Of a DNA stretch of 64,000 bases, positions 1 through 9,830 are shown piece after piece. Position numbers and translations under genes: made by a program. This stretch comes from Apostichopus japonicus (taxonomy: Eukaryota; Echinodermata; Holothuroidea; Aspidochirotida; Stichopodidae), in contig NC_092581.1 of the NCBI RefSeq assembly GCF_037975245.1, positions 6,725,501-6,789,500 on the forward strand. The letters run 5' to 3'. The notes beneath the pieces are model-generated. The model saw only the letters and a program-made list of their open reading frames with translations, ran no database searches and was not told the DNA's origin. The first letter of the stretch is position 1. Every line of letters begins with the position of its first letter.

Positions 1-619
1 GATGAGGGTTACGAGGGGTGTTCAACATAAAATCTGAGCCTTCACCTTTTTCCAAAGCTCCTTTAATTTGTCTCCCAGTCTCTGCAGTGTTTGTTTACAT
101 TTGTGGTTAAGCTCTGCAGAGGCTGTTAGTGGAATTAAAGCAGTATTGGGAGTTGTTATTAACTGTTGAACTGTAAGCATGAGAGCCCTATAGCCAATCA
201 GCACTTGCCGATTCTAAGAAGTCTTTGAGCCTGACGTATTGTAGGCAGCCAGCCAGCCAAAATTTTGGGAAGGAGTGCTTGTGAAGTTATGTCTGCCCAG
301 GTAGAGGGGAGAAAGTTTAATAGGGTAGGTCAGTGGTATTGTTTGAGAGAGTGGGTAAAATTGGATTTAAAGGGGGAAAATAGGAATTATAGCCAGTGGT
401 GTGGCCAGGATTCTGCTAACGGAGGGGGGGGGAGCTCAAAATTGTCTTTGAACCTAAAATGTTTGGCCTGATGGGCCTAAAATTGGTGGAATCTGATAAA
501 TGGCCTAAAATTTGGTGGGCCATAAAGTTTTGTGGGCCCTACACTTTAAGCTCGAAAGGTATGAGCTTCTGCACCATTGGTGCTCTAGTTATATTTAGCA
601 TGTGGATATACCGTAATTA
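1..619. other. Unassigned non-coding DNA
   Basis: No gene is supported here. A short minus-strand open frame at 22-204 has a leucine/lysine-rich end and might be an old exon, but nothing identifies it. The rest is AT-rich sequence with a GC-poor tract and a run of G at 422-432. Confidence 0.4.
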
Positions 620-1060
620 GTTCAGCAAACCCCATTGTATGTGGTGGATGTTAAAAGTCATTTGGGGTCAGCAGAGGGCAAAATATGAATATATTAAAAG
701 TGCTATATCTCCAGAACATGAAAAGGAGCTCATATTTGCATCGTATGATAGACTTTTGTATTGAATTTGATGTAGGTCATCTAAGGTCACCAGGTGTCAA
801 AACTTGAATACTGTATATATCATATTTCCAGATAGAAAACTGCAGTAGCTGATATGTATGGCTATGTCTTCTCTATAATTAGTACAATAACCAACCATAT
901 TGTTTTTTTGTGGAGGATACAGGTCATTTGGGTTCAGCAGAGGTTACACTCCGGAAATTTTAAACATGACATCACAAGATAGGCAAAGATGATGCTGATC
1001 GAAGGTCATTTGAAGTCGACAAAAGTCTGGAAACCTTGCAAGCTCTAAAACTCAAATTAT
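620..1060 (+). repeat. Degenerate AGGTCA-type repeat units
   Basis: Diverged versions of the unit found more clearly at 1860-4123: the phrases 'gtcatttggggtcagcag' and 'ggtcatctaaggtcaccagg' recur here. No coding content. Confidence 0.5.
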
Positions 1061-1859
1061 TTCATTGCTGAACGTTTTTTCTGTGTCACTAACTGTCACA
1101 GGATTGGACCTTTCTCCTTTCAAGTGGCTGGGAGGGTTTTCCACTTATAACTGTTATCTGTCATCAACATGCAGAAGGGTATCACCTTTGCAATGATTCA
1201 ATTATCTGGAACTATTTTCTTTAGGAAACGTTTGCCTGAATCTCTCTATCAATCAGGTGGTTCCAAATATAAACTTATATAAGGCAAGGAATCACCAAGC
1301 CTGCTGACTTTCTGGTGAATGATAATTATTATGAGCTGGTCGTTTGGTGGTGTGAAAATATGTATATCAGTGGGATAAGAAATTTTAGGCATCTGAGGTC
1401 TGGTTAAAGTGTATCTTGTTGAAGACCCAATGTAATTGTAACATTGACAGAATTAAGACATAAACAGAAAGTCGCAACATACAAGTTAAAGTTAGAGACT
1501 TTGGTATTTGTTTCATGATCAAGGAAGAAATGAGATGTACAAAAGGTGTCCTGGAGGATCCCACTATTTCTAAATTATTATTCACCAAGTAGAATCGAGA
1601 CAAGTATTAATTTCATCGAAGCTTTACTTTTGGAGTTATCATATTTAGGATTTTTTTCAGACCATGTGATCTTTGATCTCCATAAAAACAATAGATTTCT
1701 TATGCTACTTAATGTTGATGTTTATCCAAGCTTTGCATTTGGAGGTATTATATCTATAAGGTTTAAGACTTCAACCGTTGTTGATCTTTGTTGAACCTTA
1801 ATCTCTACAAAAACAATTTGTTCCTTGTCGAGGGCAAACGAATCTAGGCGGTGGTGATG
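1061..1859. other. Unassigned DNA with one repeat terminus
   Basis: No gene recognised. A GGCAAGGAATC terminus like that of the element at 3197-3899 occurs at about 1281-1291, so this is probably the decayed edge of another copy. Open frames at 1385-1603 and 1546-1794 overlap on opposite strands and look like chance. Confidence 0.35.
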
Positions 1860-2408
1860 TGTGTATTTGGCGCCTAGCTTGTAAACACGATATCTCAAGA
1901 AGGGAAGCTTGAACCAATCTAATATTTGGTGTGTATGAGTACCACATTGAGTAGAAGTATCCTATTGTTTTGTGGTGAGCTCAAAGGTCAGTTGAGGTCA
2001 CCAAGGGTCAAATTGTCTAAACCTTGTAAACACGATATCTCAAGAAGTAAACTTTGGATCAATCTCGTATTTCGTGTGAAGATGTACCACATTGAGTTCA
2101 AGATCCCTAATCTTTTGGAGGTCAAAGGTCATTTAGGGTCACCAGGGTCAATTGTGAAAACCTTGTAAACACGATATCTCAAGAAGGGAAGGTCAGACCA
2201 ATTTCATATTTGATGTGTAGAAGAACCTCATTGATTACAAGAAGCCTATTGTTTTGGTGGAAGTCAAAGGTCATTTGGGGTTACCAGGAGTCGAATTCTG
2301 AAAACCTTGTTAACAAGATTTCTCAAGTATGAAATCATGGGCGTACCTCATATTTGGTATGTAGGAGTACCGCATTGTGAAAAAGAAGCCTATTTGTTTT
2401 GATGGAGG

Positions 2409-2929
2409 GCAACTTTTATTCGGCCTTCCTGATTCGACCATCCAGAAACTTAAAAAGATCCAAAACACTGCTGCCGTATTGTGAAAAGGAAGGGAAGAAA
2501 ATGCCGAACCACTCCACTTCTGAAGGAACTTCATTGGCTCCTATCAGCTACAGAATTCAGTATAAACTACTTCTCACCTTTAGTGCTCATCATCTGGAAC
2601 GGCCTGAGTACCTGTCACAACTTCTCTTGCAGTATATTCCAACTCGCACACTTCGTTCCTCCAACAAACTGTATTTAACTGTTCCTAAACCACGATTGAA
2701 GACCTATGGTTACAGAAGCTCGAATACTCTGGGTCTTATCTCTGGAACAAGTTTATCACATTCGAACATGCTATAAACTTTCTACTTTCAAAAGTCTACT
2801 TAAGACCCATTTTTTCACTTGTTCTTTTGTAAATTAATTTACTTTCTTTGTAAAGCGCCTTGAGCAGTGACTTTTGTTTACTGATTTGGCGCTATATAAG
2901 TCTCATTTATTATTATATTATTATTATTA
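2409..2929 (+). mobile_element. 5'-truncated non-LTR retrotransposon, RT C-terminal region and tail
   Basis: Three plus-strand frames together read as the end of a CR1/L2/Jockey-type ORF2. 'DSTIQKLKKIQNTAA' lies near 2435. 'LLKELHWLL' lies near 2525, a hallmark of the region after the reverse transcriptase. Then come 'YKLLLTF', 'RTLRSSNKLYLTVPKPRLKT' and a decayed 'FKSLLKTHFF'-like end near 2800. Frame changes show it is a dead copy. The 3' end has the typical 'GTAAAGCGCCTTGAG...GGCGCTATATAAGT' block followed by an ATT-rich tail at 2905-2930. It sits inside the AGGTCA array, which resumes directly after the tail. Only about 0.5 kb of a several-kb element is present, as usual for target-primed reverse transcription. 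Confidence 0.85.
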
Positions 2930-3196
2930 AAGGTCACCAGGGGTCAAATTGTGAAAACTTTGTAAACATGATATCTCACGAAGGGAAAGTCAGACCAATT
3001 TCATATTTGATGTGTACAAGTACCACATAAAGTACAAGAAGCCTTTTGTTTTTGGTGGAGGACAAAGGTCATTTGATGTCACCAGTGATCAAATATTGAA
3101 AGCTTGTAAACACGATATCTCAAAAAGGGAAGGTCAGACCATTTCATAGATAATGTGTAGAATTACCACATTGAGTAAAAGAAGCCTATCGTTTTT

Positions 3197-3899
3197 GATT
3201 CCTTGCCCGAACGATCAAGGAATCTATGCGATGGTGATTGCGTGTGTATGCGTGTGTGTGTGTATGTGACGCCCTTGGTTCGTAAACTTGATAACTCAAC
3301 AATGGCAAGGTGGATTGAAGTCATACTTGGTACATAGATGTGCCATACTGAGTAGAAGAACCATATTGATTTTGATGCCCATCTCATGAATAATAATGAG
3401 GTCACAGGGTCAAATGTGAATATATCCAAATGCTAATAACTCCTAAACCGAAAGTCAGAATTTATACATACTTAGTGTTAATGTGTTGGTAGATAGTGGG
3501 TACATGGTGATATATGTTCACGTTGATATTATGCATATTTATAAGGGGGCGGGGGCCCACGGGGCTTAAGCTGATATGGGCCATAGTGAGTAGAATAGCC
3601 CTTTTGGTGCTCATCTCAAGAATATTAATGAGGTCACAGGGTCAAATGTAAACATTTTCAGAATTGAATCATACTTTGTGTGAAGGTGTTGATAGATAGT
3701 GGGTACATGATTATGTATGTTCAATGTGATACTATGCACATTTATTAGGGGGCAGGGCTTGAGTTGATTTTGCTAAAAATTGTAAACTTGGTAAGTTAAC
3801 ATATTTAGTAGGTAGGTCCAGTCAGTGAGAGAACCTTGCTGATCAATTTCATCAACAATGACGAAAGCTTGGGATTATAATTTCAATTGGCAAGGAATC
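3197..3899 (+). mobile_element. GATTCCTTGCC-ended dispersed element
   Basis: Begins with a short foldback, GATTCCTTG ... CAAGGAATC (3197-3224), and ends with GGCAAGGAATC, so the ends are inverted. The inside holds two AGGTCA-related blocks ('gaggtcacagggtcaaatgt') and blocks with 'gatagatagtgggtacatg'. Inverted copies lie at 46967-47560 and 56640-57049. The latter keeps the same terminal foldback. No open frame of note; superfamily unknown. Confidence 0.55.
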
Positions 3900-4123
3900 A
3901 CAATAAGCCCATTGGCCTTCTGGTTGGTGGAGGTCAAGGTCATTTGGTGTCACCAGGAGTCAAATTGTGAAAACTTTGTAAACACGATATCTCAAGAAGG
4001 AAAGCTTGGATCAATCTCATGTTTCGTGTGAAATAATACCACAATGAGTTCAAGATCCCTATTGTTTTTGGTGGAGGTCCATTTGGGGTCACTAGAGGTA
4101 AAATTGTGAAAACCTTGTTTTAT

Positions 4124-4159
4124 CATGGAGCTATAAACAGGTCTGTTTATAGCTCCATG
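4124..4159. repeat. Perfect 17-bp hairpin
   Basis: CATGGAGCTATAAACAG (4124-4140), a GT spacer, then its exact reverse complement (4143-4159). It directly abuts the end of the AGGTCA array, so it may be the foldback end of an element. Confidence 0.85.
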
Positions 4160-4707
4160 GTTTTATAAACTACTGTATCTCCCACCCACCAGACTATCAC
4201 ATAACATGTACGCCTCATACGAATAGGAGGCTATTGGCAATTGGAGATGAACTTATGGGCATCCGTAGAATCTAAAACTGAAAACTTGAACATATTTGTG
4301 TTGGCTTCAACGTGCAGCTCGGAAGCCTTACCTTGCGTGCAAAAATGTGTACGTTCACTTTGTTCTATTGGACGTTTTCCGTCGTATTTATTTCAGGTTG
4401 GATGTAGTTTCGTTTTGACCAGGCAGCGTTTATGAAACTTAACAGTTCATCTAGTTAGATTTTTTGCTATGACCAATGCGAAATAATTGTGTACAACGGC
4501 CTTAGTTTGACAGTGAGTTCACCAGCTTTTGTCTGGATTGGCTGTTGATCTCCATTTGTGTAGTCTCTTCCACCAGTTTCAGGCCTTAAAGGTTACGTTC
4601 GACTATCGTCATGATTATGATAACAGGAAAACTTGAACAAATCTGGCTAGGCCTGTGAGCAATGTTATGTTGTTTAGGCCAGCAACGGTTGGATAGAATA
4701 GGGTTCG
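4160..4707. other. Unassigned DNA left of the piggyBac element
   Basis: The plus-strand frame at 4241-4435 (64 codons, four cysteines) is not recognised and has no supporting splice or homology signal. Otherwise nothing seen. Confidence 0.35.
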
Positions 4708-5024
4708 TTAACTGTTATCCTGCGGAGTTTTACACACAAAACCTATGCAGTGCGCGTAGTTTTTCTATAAAATGCAGTTTGTAATGCAGTTTCTGCTCTG
4801 TTTCAATTTGTATCTGTTTTAACATGTCCCATAAGCTTAGAAAGTATTTCTTTTCAGGAGGTATGTATCTTTATTCAGTTTTCCAGTGATAACATGTACA
4901 TATAATGAACTAATTAGTTAATTGATCAATCAATTAATCAATCAATCAATTGAAAATGAATGAAAAATGAGTACTAGTGTCGCTCTCTTCTTTCACATGT
5001 TTGTCCAGAGTCTCAAGACAGTTC

Positions 5025-5105
5025 TTACAAGTTTTGTTTAGTGTGGTATTGCTCCCAGCAGGGTCCCAGGCAAAGAGCAACATCACAGGTTTGACAGATG
5101 TAGCT
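5025..5105 (-). pseudogene. piggyBac C-terminal cysteine-rich (CRD) tail
   Basis: The reading is TSYICQTCDVALCLGPCWEQ followed by a short YH-containing end and a stop (TAA at 5025-5027). The CxxC...C...C...H spacing is that of the zinc-binding CRD which recognises terminal repeats in piggyBac transposases. It is offset by one base from the upstream frame, so the internal deletion joined domain 1 to the CRD out of frame. Confidence 0.8.
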
Positions 5106-5619
5106 AGTCCGCACTCGTTTTGGTGTTAGTTTCATCTACGATCTCTTGCAAAATTCCATCAGTCATGAGGTTCGAAAAATAATCCACTGGCTTCATATCA
5201 GGCCGAAAATTGGCTGCAACAACACCACTGTCACCGTTGTACTGGAACGTATGAGCTGGCATTATGTCCGTTTGTAAATCCGGTATAGCGATCCACGGCC
5301 TAACTAGTAGGCCTAGGTTAGGCCCACCATCATCACTTGAGTCTGATCCATCGGATGATTCAGACTCACTGAAATCACTCGAAGCTGAATCACCGGAAGC
5401 AATATCAGAAATGCTGTCTCCAAAGTTATCAAAATCACTTTCGTCGTCCGAATTCATCTTGAAATACACTCCAAAACGTCCGATAATAATTCTGAAAACT
5501 AGTGAAAGTTTCGCTCTTCCAACTGCCTCTTCACTGTTGGTAGTAGTATAGCGAATTTTACCATGCTCCGTATTGCAATCTGCTTGCATTTTCTTCTGGA
5601 TTCTGTTTGGATTTGGCAT
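5104..5619 (-). pseudogene. piggyBac transposase N-terminal part
   Basis: This 171-codon frame starts MPNPNRIQKK. From about residue 54 (MNSDDESDFDNFGD) it has the acidic, serine-rich N-terminus usual in piggyBac transposases; that inner methionine may be the true start. Near the C-end is 'PVDYFSNLMTDGILQEIVDE', which matches the start of the DDE_Tnp_1_7 domain ('...FF..L..D.L...IV.ETN'). The frame then stops at 5104, where the catalytic DDD core should begin. The core (roughly 350 residues) is absent. The sequence instead continues, one base out of frame, into the C-terminal cysteine-rich tail at 5025-5105. It cannot be a working transposase, but it could encode a short DNA- or partner-binding fragment. 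Confidence 0.85.
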
Positions 5620-5835
5620 ATAATTTGCCGATTTCCTATGGATTTATGGTCAAGTTCGGCATTATAGTAGCTTCTAATACCAACTCCTATTCGCTGACGC
5701 GATATCTAGTGCCTAGTGTCAACCAATCACAAGCCACGTGGCAATATTTCGGGTGTTTACATGAAAGCCACGATCGTGGCTTTCCGCACGGAACTTGGGG
5801 GCCACGATCGTGGCTTTCAGCAGGATAACAGTTAA

Positions 5836-6479
5836 GACAACAACATGAAGAATACCAGTCAGAATTACCAATACACTTTAGATGGCAAAACATCTCCTTC
5901 ATTATTTCTTAAGGCAATTTTCCTACTGCCTATCAGTAATAATTTGCAAAGTATAGAACAATTTAAGTAGTTTTGAGACAAGTTTGCTGTTGCTGCTGTT
6001 AGAATTTTGGAAGATAAATGCTCTTACAACCTCAGATATTCATTGCGTAAAAGAATGCTTTGATTTAGGCAGTGTAATGGAGTAATAGCATTCTTCTTGG
6101 CTCCACCCCATCAAAAAGAGCGCCCTCTTTTAGCCTGTCGGATGGTACGGATTCTAAATTAGTACCATAAGGGCCTGACTCTAAAGTCAGGCCCTTATGA
6201 TTCTGTGTCATGTTTTACTTTCTTCATCACTTATTTTTGGTGGAAAAAGGTTAAATTTCATACTGCACAGAAACATAATTTTTCAATGTGCAATTACGTG
6301 TGCAATTACGTAGCACCATGCTTCTGCCTAAGTGCCTAATCTTCTTTCACAGAAAGTATTGATGTTGTAGATCTGTACTATGGAGACTTGAACAGCAATC
6401 ATAAGCCTAGTGGCGAGTGAAATTTGGCGAGTAGATTTTTAGTTACGATCGCCAAATAGCGAGTACTTTAAAAAATATT
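5836..6479. other. Unassigned DNA with a 15-bp hairpin
   Basis: No gene. A perfect hairpin, CATAAGGGCCTGACT / AGTCAGGCCCTTATG with a CTAA loop, lies at 6166-6199. Its function is unknown. Confidence 0.5.
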
Positions 6480-6900
6480 TGTCGAGGAGTGGAAACCTTC
6501 AAAACATGATATCTCGTTGTAGAAATCATGAATACTTTTCATACATGGTATATATGGATTTGACATATGGAGTACAAGAATCCTGTTGCTTGTGAGGTCA
6601 AATCTCCTTTGAGGTCACCAGAGGTCGAACTCTGAAAATCTTTTACATGATATCTAATGATGGAAATCATGGATACGTCTAATACTTGGTGTGTGGATTC
6701 ATAACATTGACTTCAAGACCCCTATTGTTTTTGGTGTATAGCCACGTACAGGTGACTGACCTGTGTTTATCATGCCATAGTGTTATTGTATCAAAAGTGG
6801 TGGTTCAGGCCATTTATATTGTAACAGCTAGTTCTGGTTATACTTACAACCAGATGTCTAGTGCACTGAAGTCATTGAAACCTCAATGCATTTTGCATTC
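6480..6900 (+). repeat. Solo AGGTCA-type unit plus linked repeat
   Basis: Contains 'gaggtcaccagaggtcgaac' and 'acatgatatctaatgatgg', then a block ending 'attgaaacctcaatgcattttgcattctgg'. The whole arrangement reappears inverted at 44795-45060, so the two blocks move as one family. No coding content. Confidence 0.6.
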
Positions 6901-7909
6901 TGGTTAAAATCTTTGTGTATTACCAAGTAAATGCAGAGTATACTGTTAGAACAGCTTATGGAAGCTGTTGATGCATTCCTTTTTCTTGGGGGGGGGGGTG
7001 TTGGTGGGTGGTCATTTAGAAGAGTTGGCCTTGATAACATTACTGTATAATGGTTGTACAGATTGACAAATGAGGGTGAGCAGCAAGGAGGGAGCCTATA
7101 TAAGAACAGAATCATTTGCAGAATACCGACTGTATGGTATTCTGTGATTATTCTCAATCTGAAATGGTATGGAGGAGCGAGGCTGTCCAAGAAAAAAGAC
7201 ATCAAAGAATTATTCTATTCTCTATCCCTGTATTAGAAAATCTTTTCCTATCAATTTTTTTTGACATCTTGACAGGGAGAGGAGTGTTTTCAACATAGCA
7301 ATTCAGACAAGGTGATTTCTTACTGGAATATAGAGGAGAATTAATTTCTCTGGAGCAGGCATAGAAAAGAGAACCAGGGAAGATGGCAACACCACCATGT
7401 ACTTTTATGAGATTGGTGGAACTATAGAATGGTGAGTTAATAAGTTTACTTCCCATTTATAGTTTGTTTGTTTTTAGTTTTCTCAATGACTATTCTCAAC
7501 ATCAACAAGTTAAAACATGTATATTTTTAGTCTTGAAATGTTCACAACATCGGGTTTAAATTTCGCACTATATCACTCACTAATTTGTGAGTAGGACTTC
7601 ATAATTGCCAGGGGAGAATGAAAGGCTCTAGTCTTTTTCAGGGAGAACTTCCGTGAGAATTTTAGGTGCACTTTTCTACAAATAAAACCCTAGCCTACTT
7701 TCCGAAGATTAACAACTCATATCAATGAGTATGCAGTGTCAAAATGCTTTTGGTATGTTGCATGACTGATAGAAGTTATACAATTATGTTTTGCAATGCC
7801 CCAAATTGTCGACCTTGAGTGAGTTACTGTTCTAGTTTTGAATATAAAATTTATATTGAAAAATGAAGTGACTTATATTTCCTGTATTATTTCATTTCTC
7901 TCTTCAAAG
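6901..7909. other. Non-coding DNA upstream of the SANT-like exon copy
   Basis: No gene. It contains a G run at 6989-6998. From about 7730 on, the sequence matches the inverted stretch near 57740-57930, so it is intron flank of the duplicated exon described next. Confidence 0.4.
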
Positions 7910-7972
7910 GCATTCCCAATACAGTGGCCAGAGGAGGACGTAGATCATTAAAAGAGCAATACATAAAACAAG
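7910..7972 (+). pseudogene. Decayed copy of a SANT/Myb-like exon
   Basis: After a TTCTCTCTTCAAAG acceptor, the stretch 'GCATTCC...CAGTGGCCAGAGGAGGAC' ends at an AAG|GTACC donor. It is the paralogue of the better kept exon at 57668-57737 (minus), but indels have destroyed the frame. Upstream intron sequence (from ~7730) and downstream sequence (to ~8130) are also shared with the 57.4-57.9 kb copy, so a block of several hundred bp was duplicated. Confidence 0.55.
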
Positions 7973-8249
7973 GTACCGTACTGCCAAGGGTTTAAGGCAG
8001 CATGTTTTTGCCCCTATACTATTGATTCAATAGTAGAAGTAATTTTCTCGAGTGGCAATGCCAGCTTCCTGCTACAGTTTGTTTTTACCAGAAAAAAATT
8101 CCAATGTGTGTCTGATCGTGTGTATGTGTGTGTGTGGGAGGGGGGCAGGGGCGGCGATTTGTTTTATATATTTGGGGGGGGTCATTTGCTTGGGTGCAGG
8201 ATTGTAGCAACTGTCATCCCCAAAATTGTTCGCGCGCTTTGTGATATTT

Positions 8250-8251
<2 letters not shown>

Positions 8252-8284
<33 letters not shown>
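8252..8284. repeat. (TA)n microsatellite
   Basis: Pure TA dinucleotide run of about 16 units. Confidence 0.95.
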
Positions 8285-8290
<6 letters not shown>

Positions 8291-8461
8291 GGTTACAGTA
8301 CTGGTTGCTATAGTCCAATTTTCCTTTTCATCGGCAAACCAAATGTCATTACGGATTCGGTCCATCTAGCTAATTCATTTCTAAAAAAAAGTAAAAATTA
8401 CTTTCGTTCTGTGACGTTTTTTGGTGATATTTAGTAACAAATTGTGACATGGTTAGACAGG

Positions 8462-8681
8462 CGCATAGCGAGGAATTTGCCAAGGGAGGGGCGAAGATTG
8501 TAGGCAAACTATCTAAGTGTAGTGCCACCATGAGTTGGCGCGAAGCGTAAAAGAAAATTTTGGCCGAAAATGCCTCCCAGATCGCTGGAAATGGCACTTC
8601 CCAGGCCTTGTAAGTTGCATCTAAGCATTTTACTAGCAATATCATAAACAAAATATGCTCGAGGGGGGGAGGGATGGTCAC
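8462..8681 (+). repeat. G-tract element module with GCGCCACC hairpin
   Basis: Copy of a widespread module: 'aggaatttgccaaggga', 'ctatctaagtgtag', 'gccaccatgagttggcgcga', 'aatgcctcccagatcgctgg', then 'gcacttcccaggccttgtaa'. The 'gcgccacc...ggttggcgc' core is self-complementary. Other copies: 9451-9720, 12470-12580, 13706-13990 (inverted), 20020-20230, 20395-20525 (inverted), 47690-47850 (inverted), 49500-49665 and 60420-60525. No coding capacity. Confidence 0.75.
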
Positions 8682-9032
8682 CATAGGCGTAAGAGGCGGG
8701 GGCTGCAGCCAAAAAGTATTTGTGAAAATTCAGGCAATATGCTGAGAAATTTTGGGGCACCTACTGAAAGAAGAATAATTTTGCAATGTGTTTTTCAATG
8801 GTTAAACTTATATTTTTTATCATCAATATTATTGTAACGACTTCCCCAATAATTCTAACCAAAAGGGATGTGTAGTAACACGGGAAATTATTGTATGTTA
8901 TTGGCATGTGATGTAATAACCGATGAATGCCTATATGATATGCACATTAACATGTTGAACGCGCGAATTTGGTTATATTTTTCGGGCAAGTCGTTACAGG
9001 CCCCCAAATCAAATTAGGCTTCTACGCCTATG
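8682..9032 (+). mobile_element. CATAGGCG element (uninterrupted copy)
   Basis: Ends are CATAGGCGTA at left and TACGCCTATG at right, i.e. inverted repeats. It shares its whole length with the element at 38594-43445, which is split by a Copia insertion. Here 'attattgtaacgacttcccc' is continuous, so this is the paralogous empty site for that insertion. No target-site duplication is clear around this copy. Confidence 0.7.
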
Positions 9033-9210
9033 TCGCCATCGCCGCCAAATATGATTTGGATAAATAATCTCACGCATTATTTTCTATTTATAGCCACAAA
9101 AAGAAAAAAATATGCCACCAAATATTGGGGTGGATATGAGATACTATATCCCCCCACCTAAAATATTGGGGGGACATTCCCCCATCCCCCCATGATTGCC
9201 ACCCATGGGG
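9033..9210 (-). repeat. Partial copy of the CATGGGCGG hAT-like element
   Basis: Contains 'aatatgatttggataaataa', 'cacgcattattttctattta' and a C-rich 'cacctaaaatattgggggga' block. All are found in the same order at 50235-50420 and, inverted and split, at 11658-14076. Confidence 0.65.
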
Positions 9211-9450
9211 GGTGCAAAAAGCATCGGAGAATGTACAATTATGCATTTAACTTGTGCATGTACGCTTTTCATTATCTTTGTACAGAAAGACAAAGTCTGA
9301 AGTATTTTCTTGGAGAAAGCACTGTTAGGTTTACACTGAGTGTACTCCCTGCCACAGTTTTTTTTTCCAGAAAAAATATTCCAAAAGTGTGTCTCATAGT
9401 GTGTGGGTGGGGGTAGAGCATTAGTGGACAATTATGCATTCAACTTGAGC

Positions 9451-9720
9451 CAGGCACGTAGCCAGGAATTGGCCAAGGGAGGGGCAAAAATATAGGCAAA
9501 CTATCAGAGCCATAGATACGGCATTGCAAACTATCTAAGTGTAGCGCCACCTATTATGGCGCGAAGCGTACAAGAAAAAGTTTGGCTGAAAATGCCTTCC
9601 AGATCACTTGAAATGGCACTTCCCAGGCCTTGTAAGTTGCATCTTAGCATTTTCTGTTTTGAAATGACCAGCGATATCATAAAAACATTAAAATTAAAAT
9701 TAAAAAATATGCTCAAGGGG
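9451..9720 (+). repeat. G-tract module copy
   Basis: Same module as 8462-8681, with 'gtagcgccacctattatggc' as the hairpin region. The following 9720-9830 stretch ('aagtgtgtttgatctgaata') is repeated, inverted, at 57140-57240. Confidence 0.7.
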
Positions 9721-9830
9721 GCATGCTTGAGTATGCTTACTGGTACATATTTTGTTGCACAAAAACGTCCAAAAGTGTGTTTGATCTGAATATTTTCTAG
9801 ACTGGCAATACCACAGGTATTGTTGTATTT

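Larger units (their letters stand above)
1860..4123 (+). repeat. Array of ~145-bp AGGTCA-rich repeat units
   Basis: Several imperfect tandem copies of a unit of roughly 140-150 bp. It runs: GTAAACACGATATCTCAAGA, a variable stretch ending in a 'taccacattgagta' motif, 'cctattgtttttggtgga', then GGTCAAAGGTCATTTGGGGT and a 'caccagggtcaaattgtgaaaacc'-like end. Clear units lie at about 1880-2400, 2930-3195 and 3900-4120. They are interrupted by a LINE (2409-2929) and by the GATTCCTTGCC element (3197-3899). Related single units lie at 6480-6740 and, inverted, at 44930-45060. One unit holds AGGTCAAAGGTCA at 2119-2131, which is a direct repeat of AGGTCA spaced by one base. Confidence 0.75.
4712..5831 (-). 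mobile_element. Complete non-autonomous piggyBac element
   Basis: The element is bounded by TTAA at 4708-4711 and 5832-5835 and has perfect 12-bp terminal inverted repeats, CTGTTATCCTGC (4712-4723) and its reverse complement (5820-5831). TTAA duplication is characteristic of piggyBac. Inside, on the minus strand, are the first and last parts of a piggyBac transposase. The element is 1120 bp, far shorter than an autonomous copy (usually above 2.3 kb), so it looks like an internal-deletion derivative. Near its right end are two copies of a palindrome: a 22-bp one at 5764-5785, centred on GCCACGATCGTGGC, and GCCACGATCGTGGC again at 5801-5814. These are candidate subterminal binding sites. Confidence 0.9.

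Noticed and set aside
22-204. Minus-strand 60-codon frame with helical-looking end as a gene fragment
   Set aside because: No splice sites, homologue or domain that I can name; too short to support.
8108-8434. 108-codon plus-strand frame
   Set aside because: Mostly translation of a TA microsatellite and G-tract repeat.
8674-9040. 8-bp duplication around the CATAGGCG copy at 8682-9032
   Set aside because: The flanks ATGGTCAC and TCGCCATC do not match, so no duplication is claimed for this copy.
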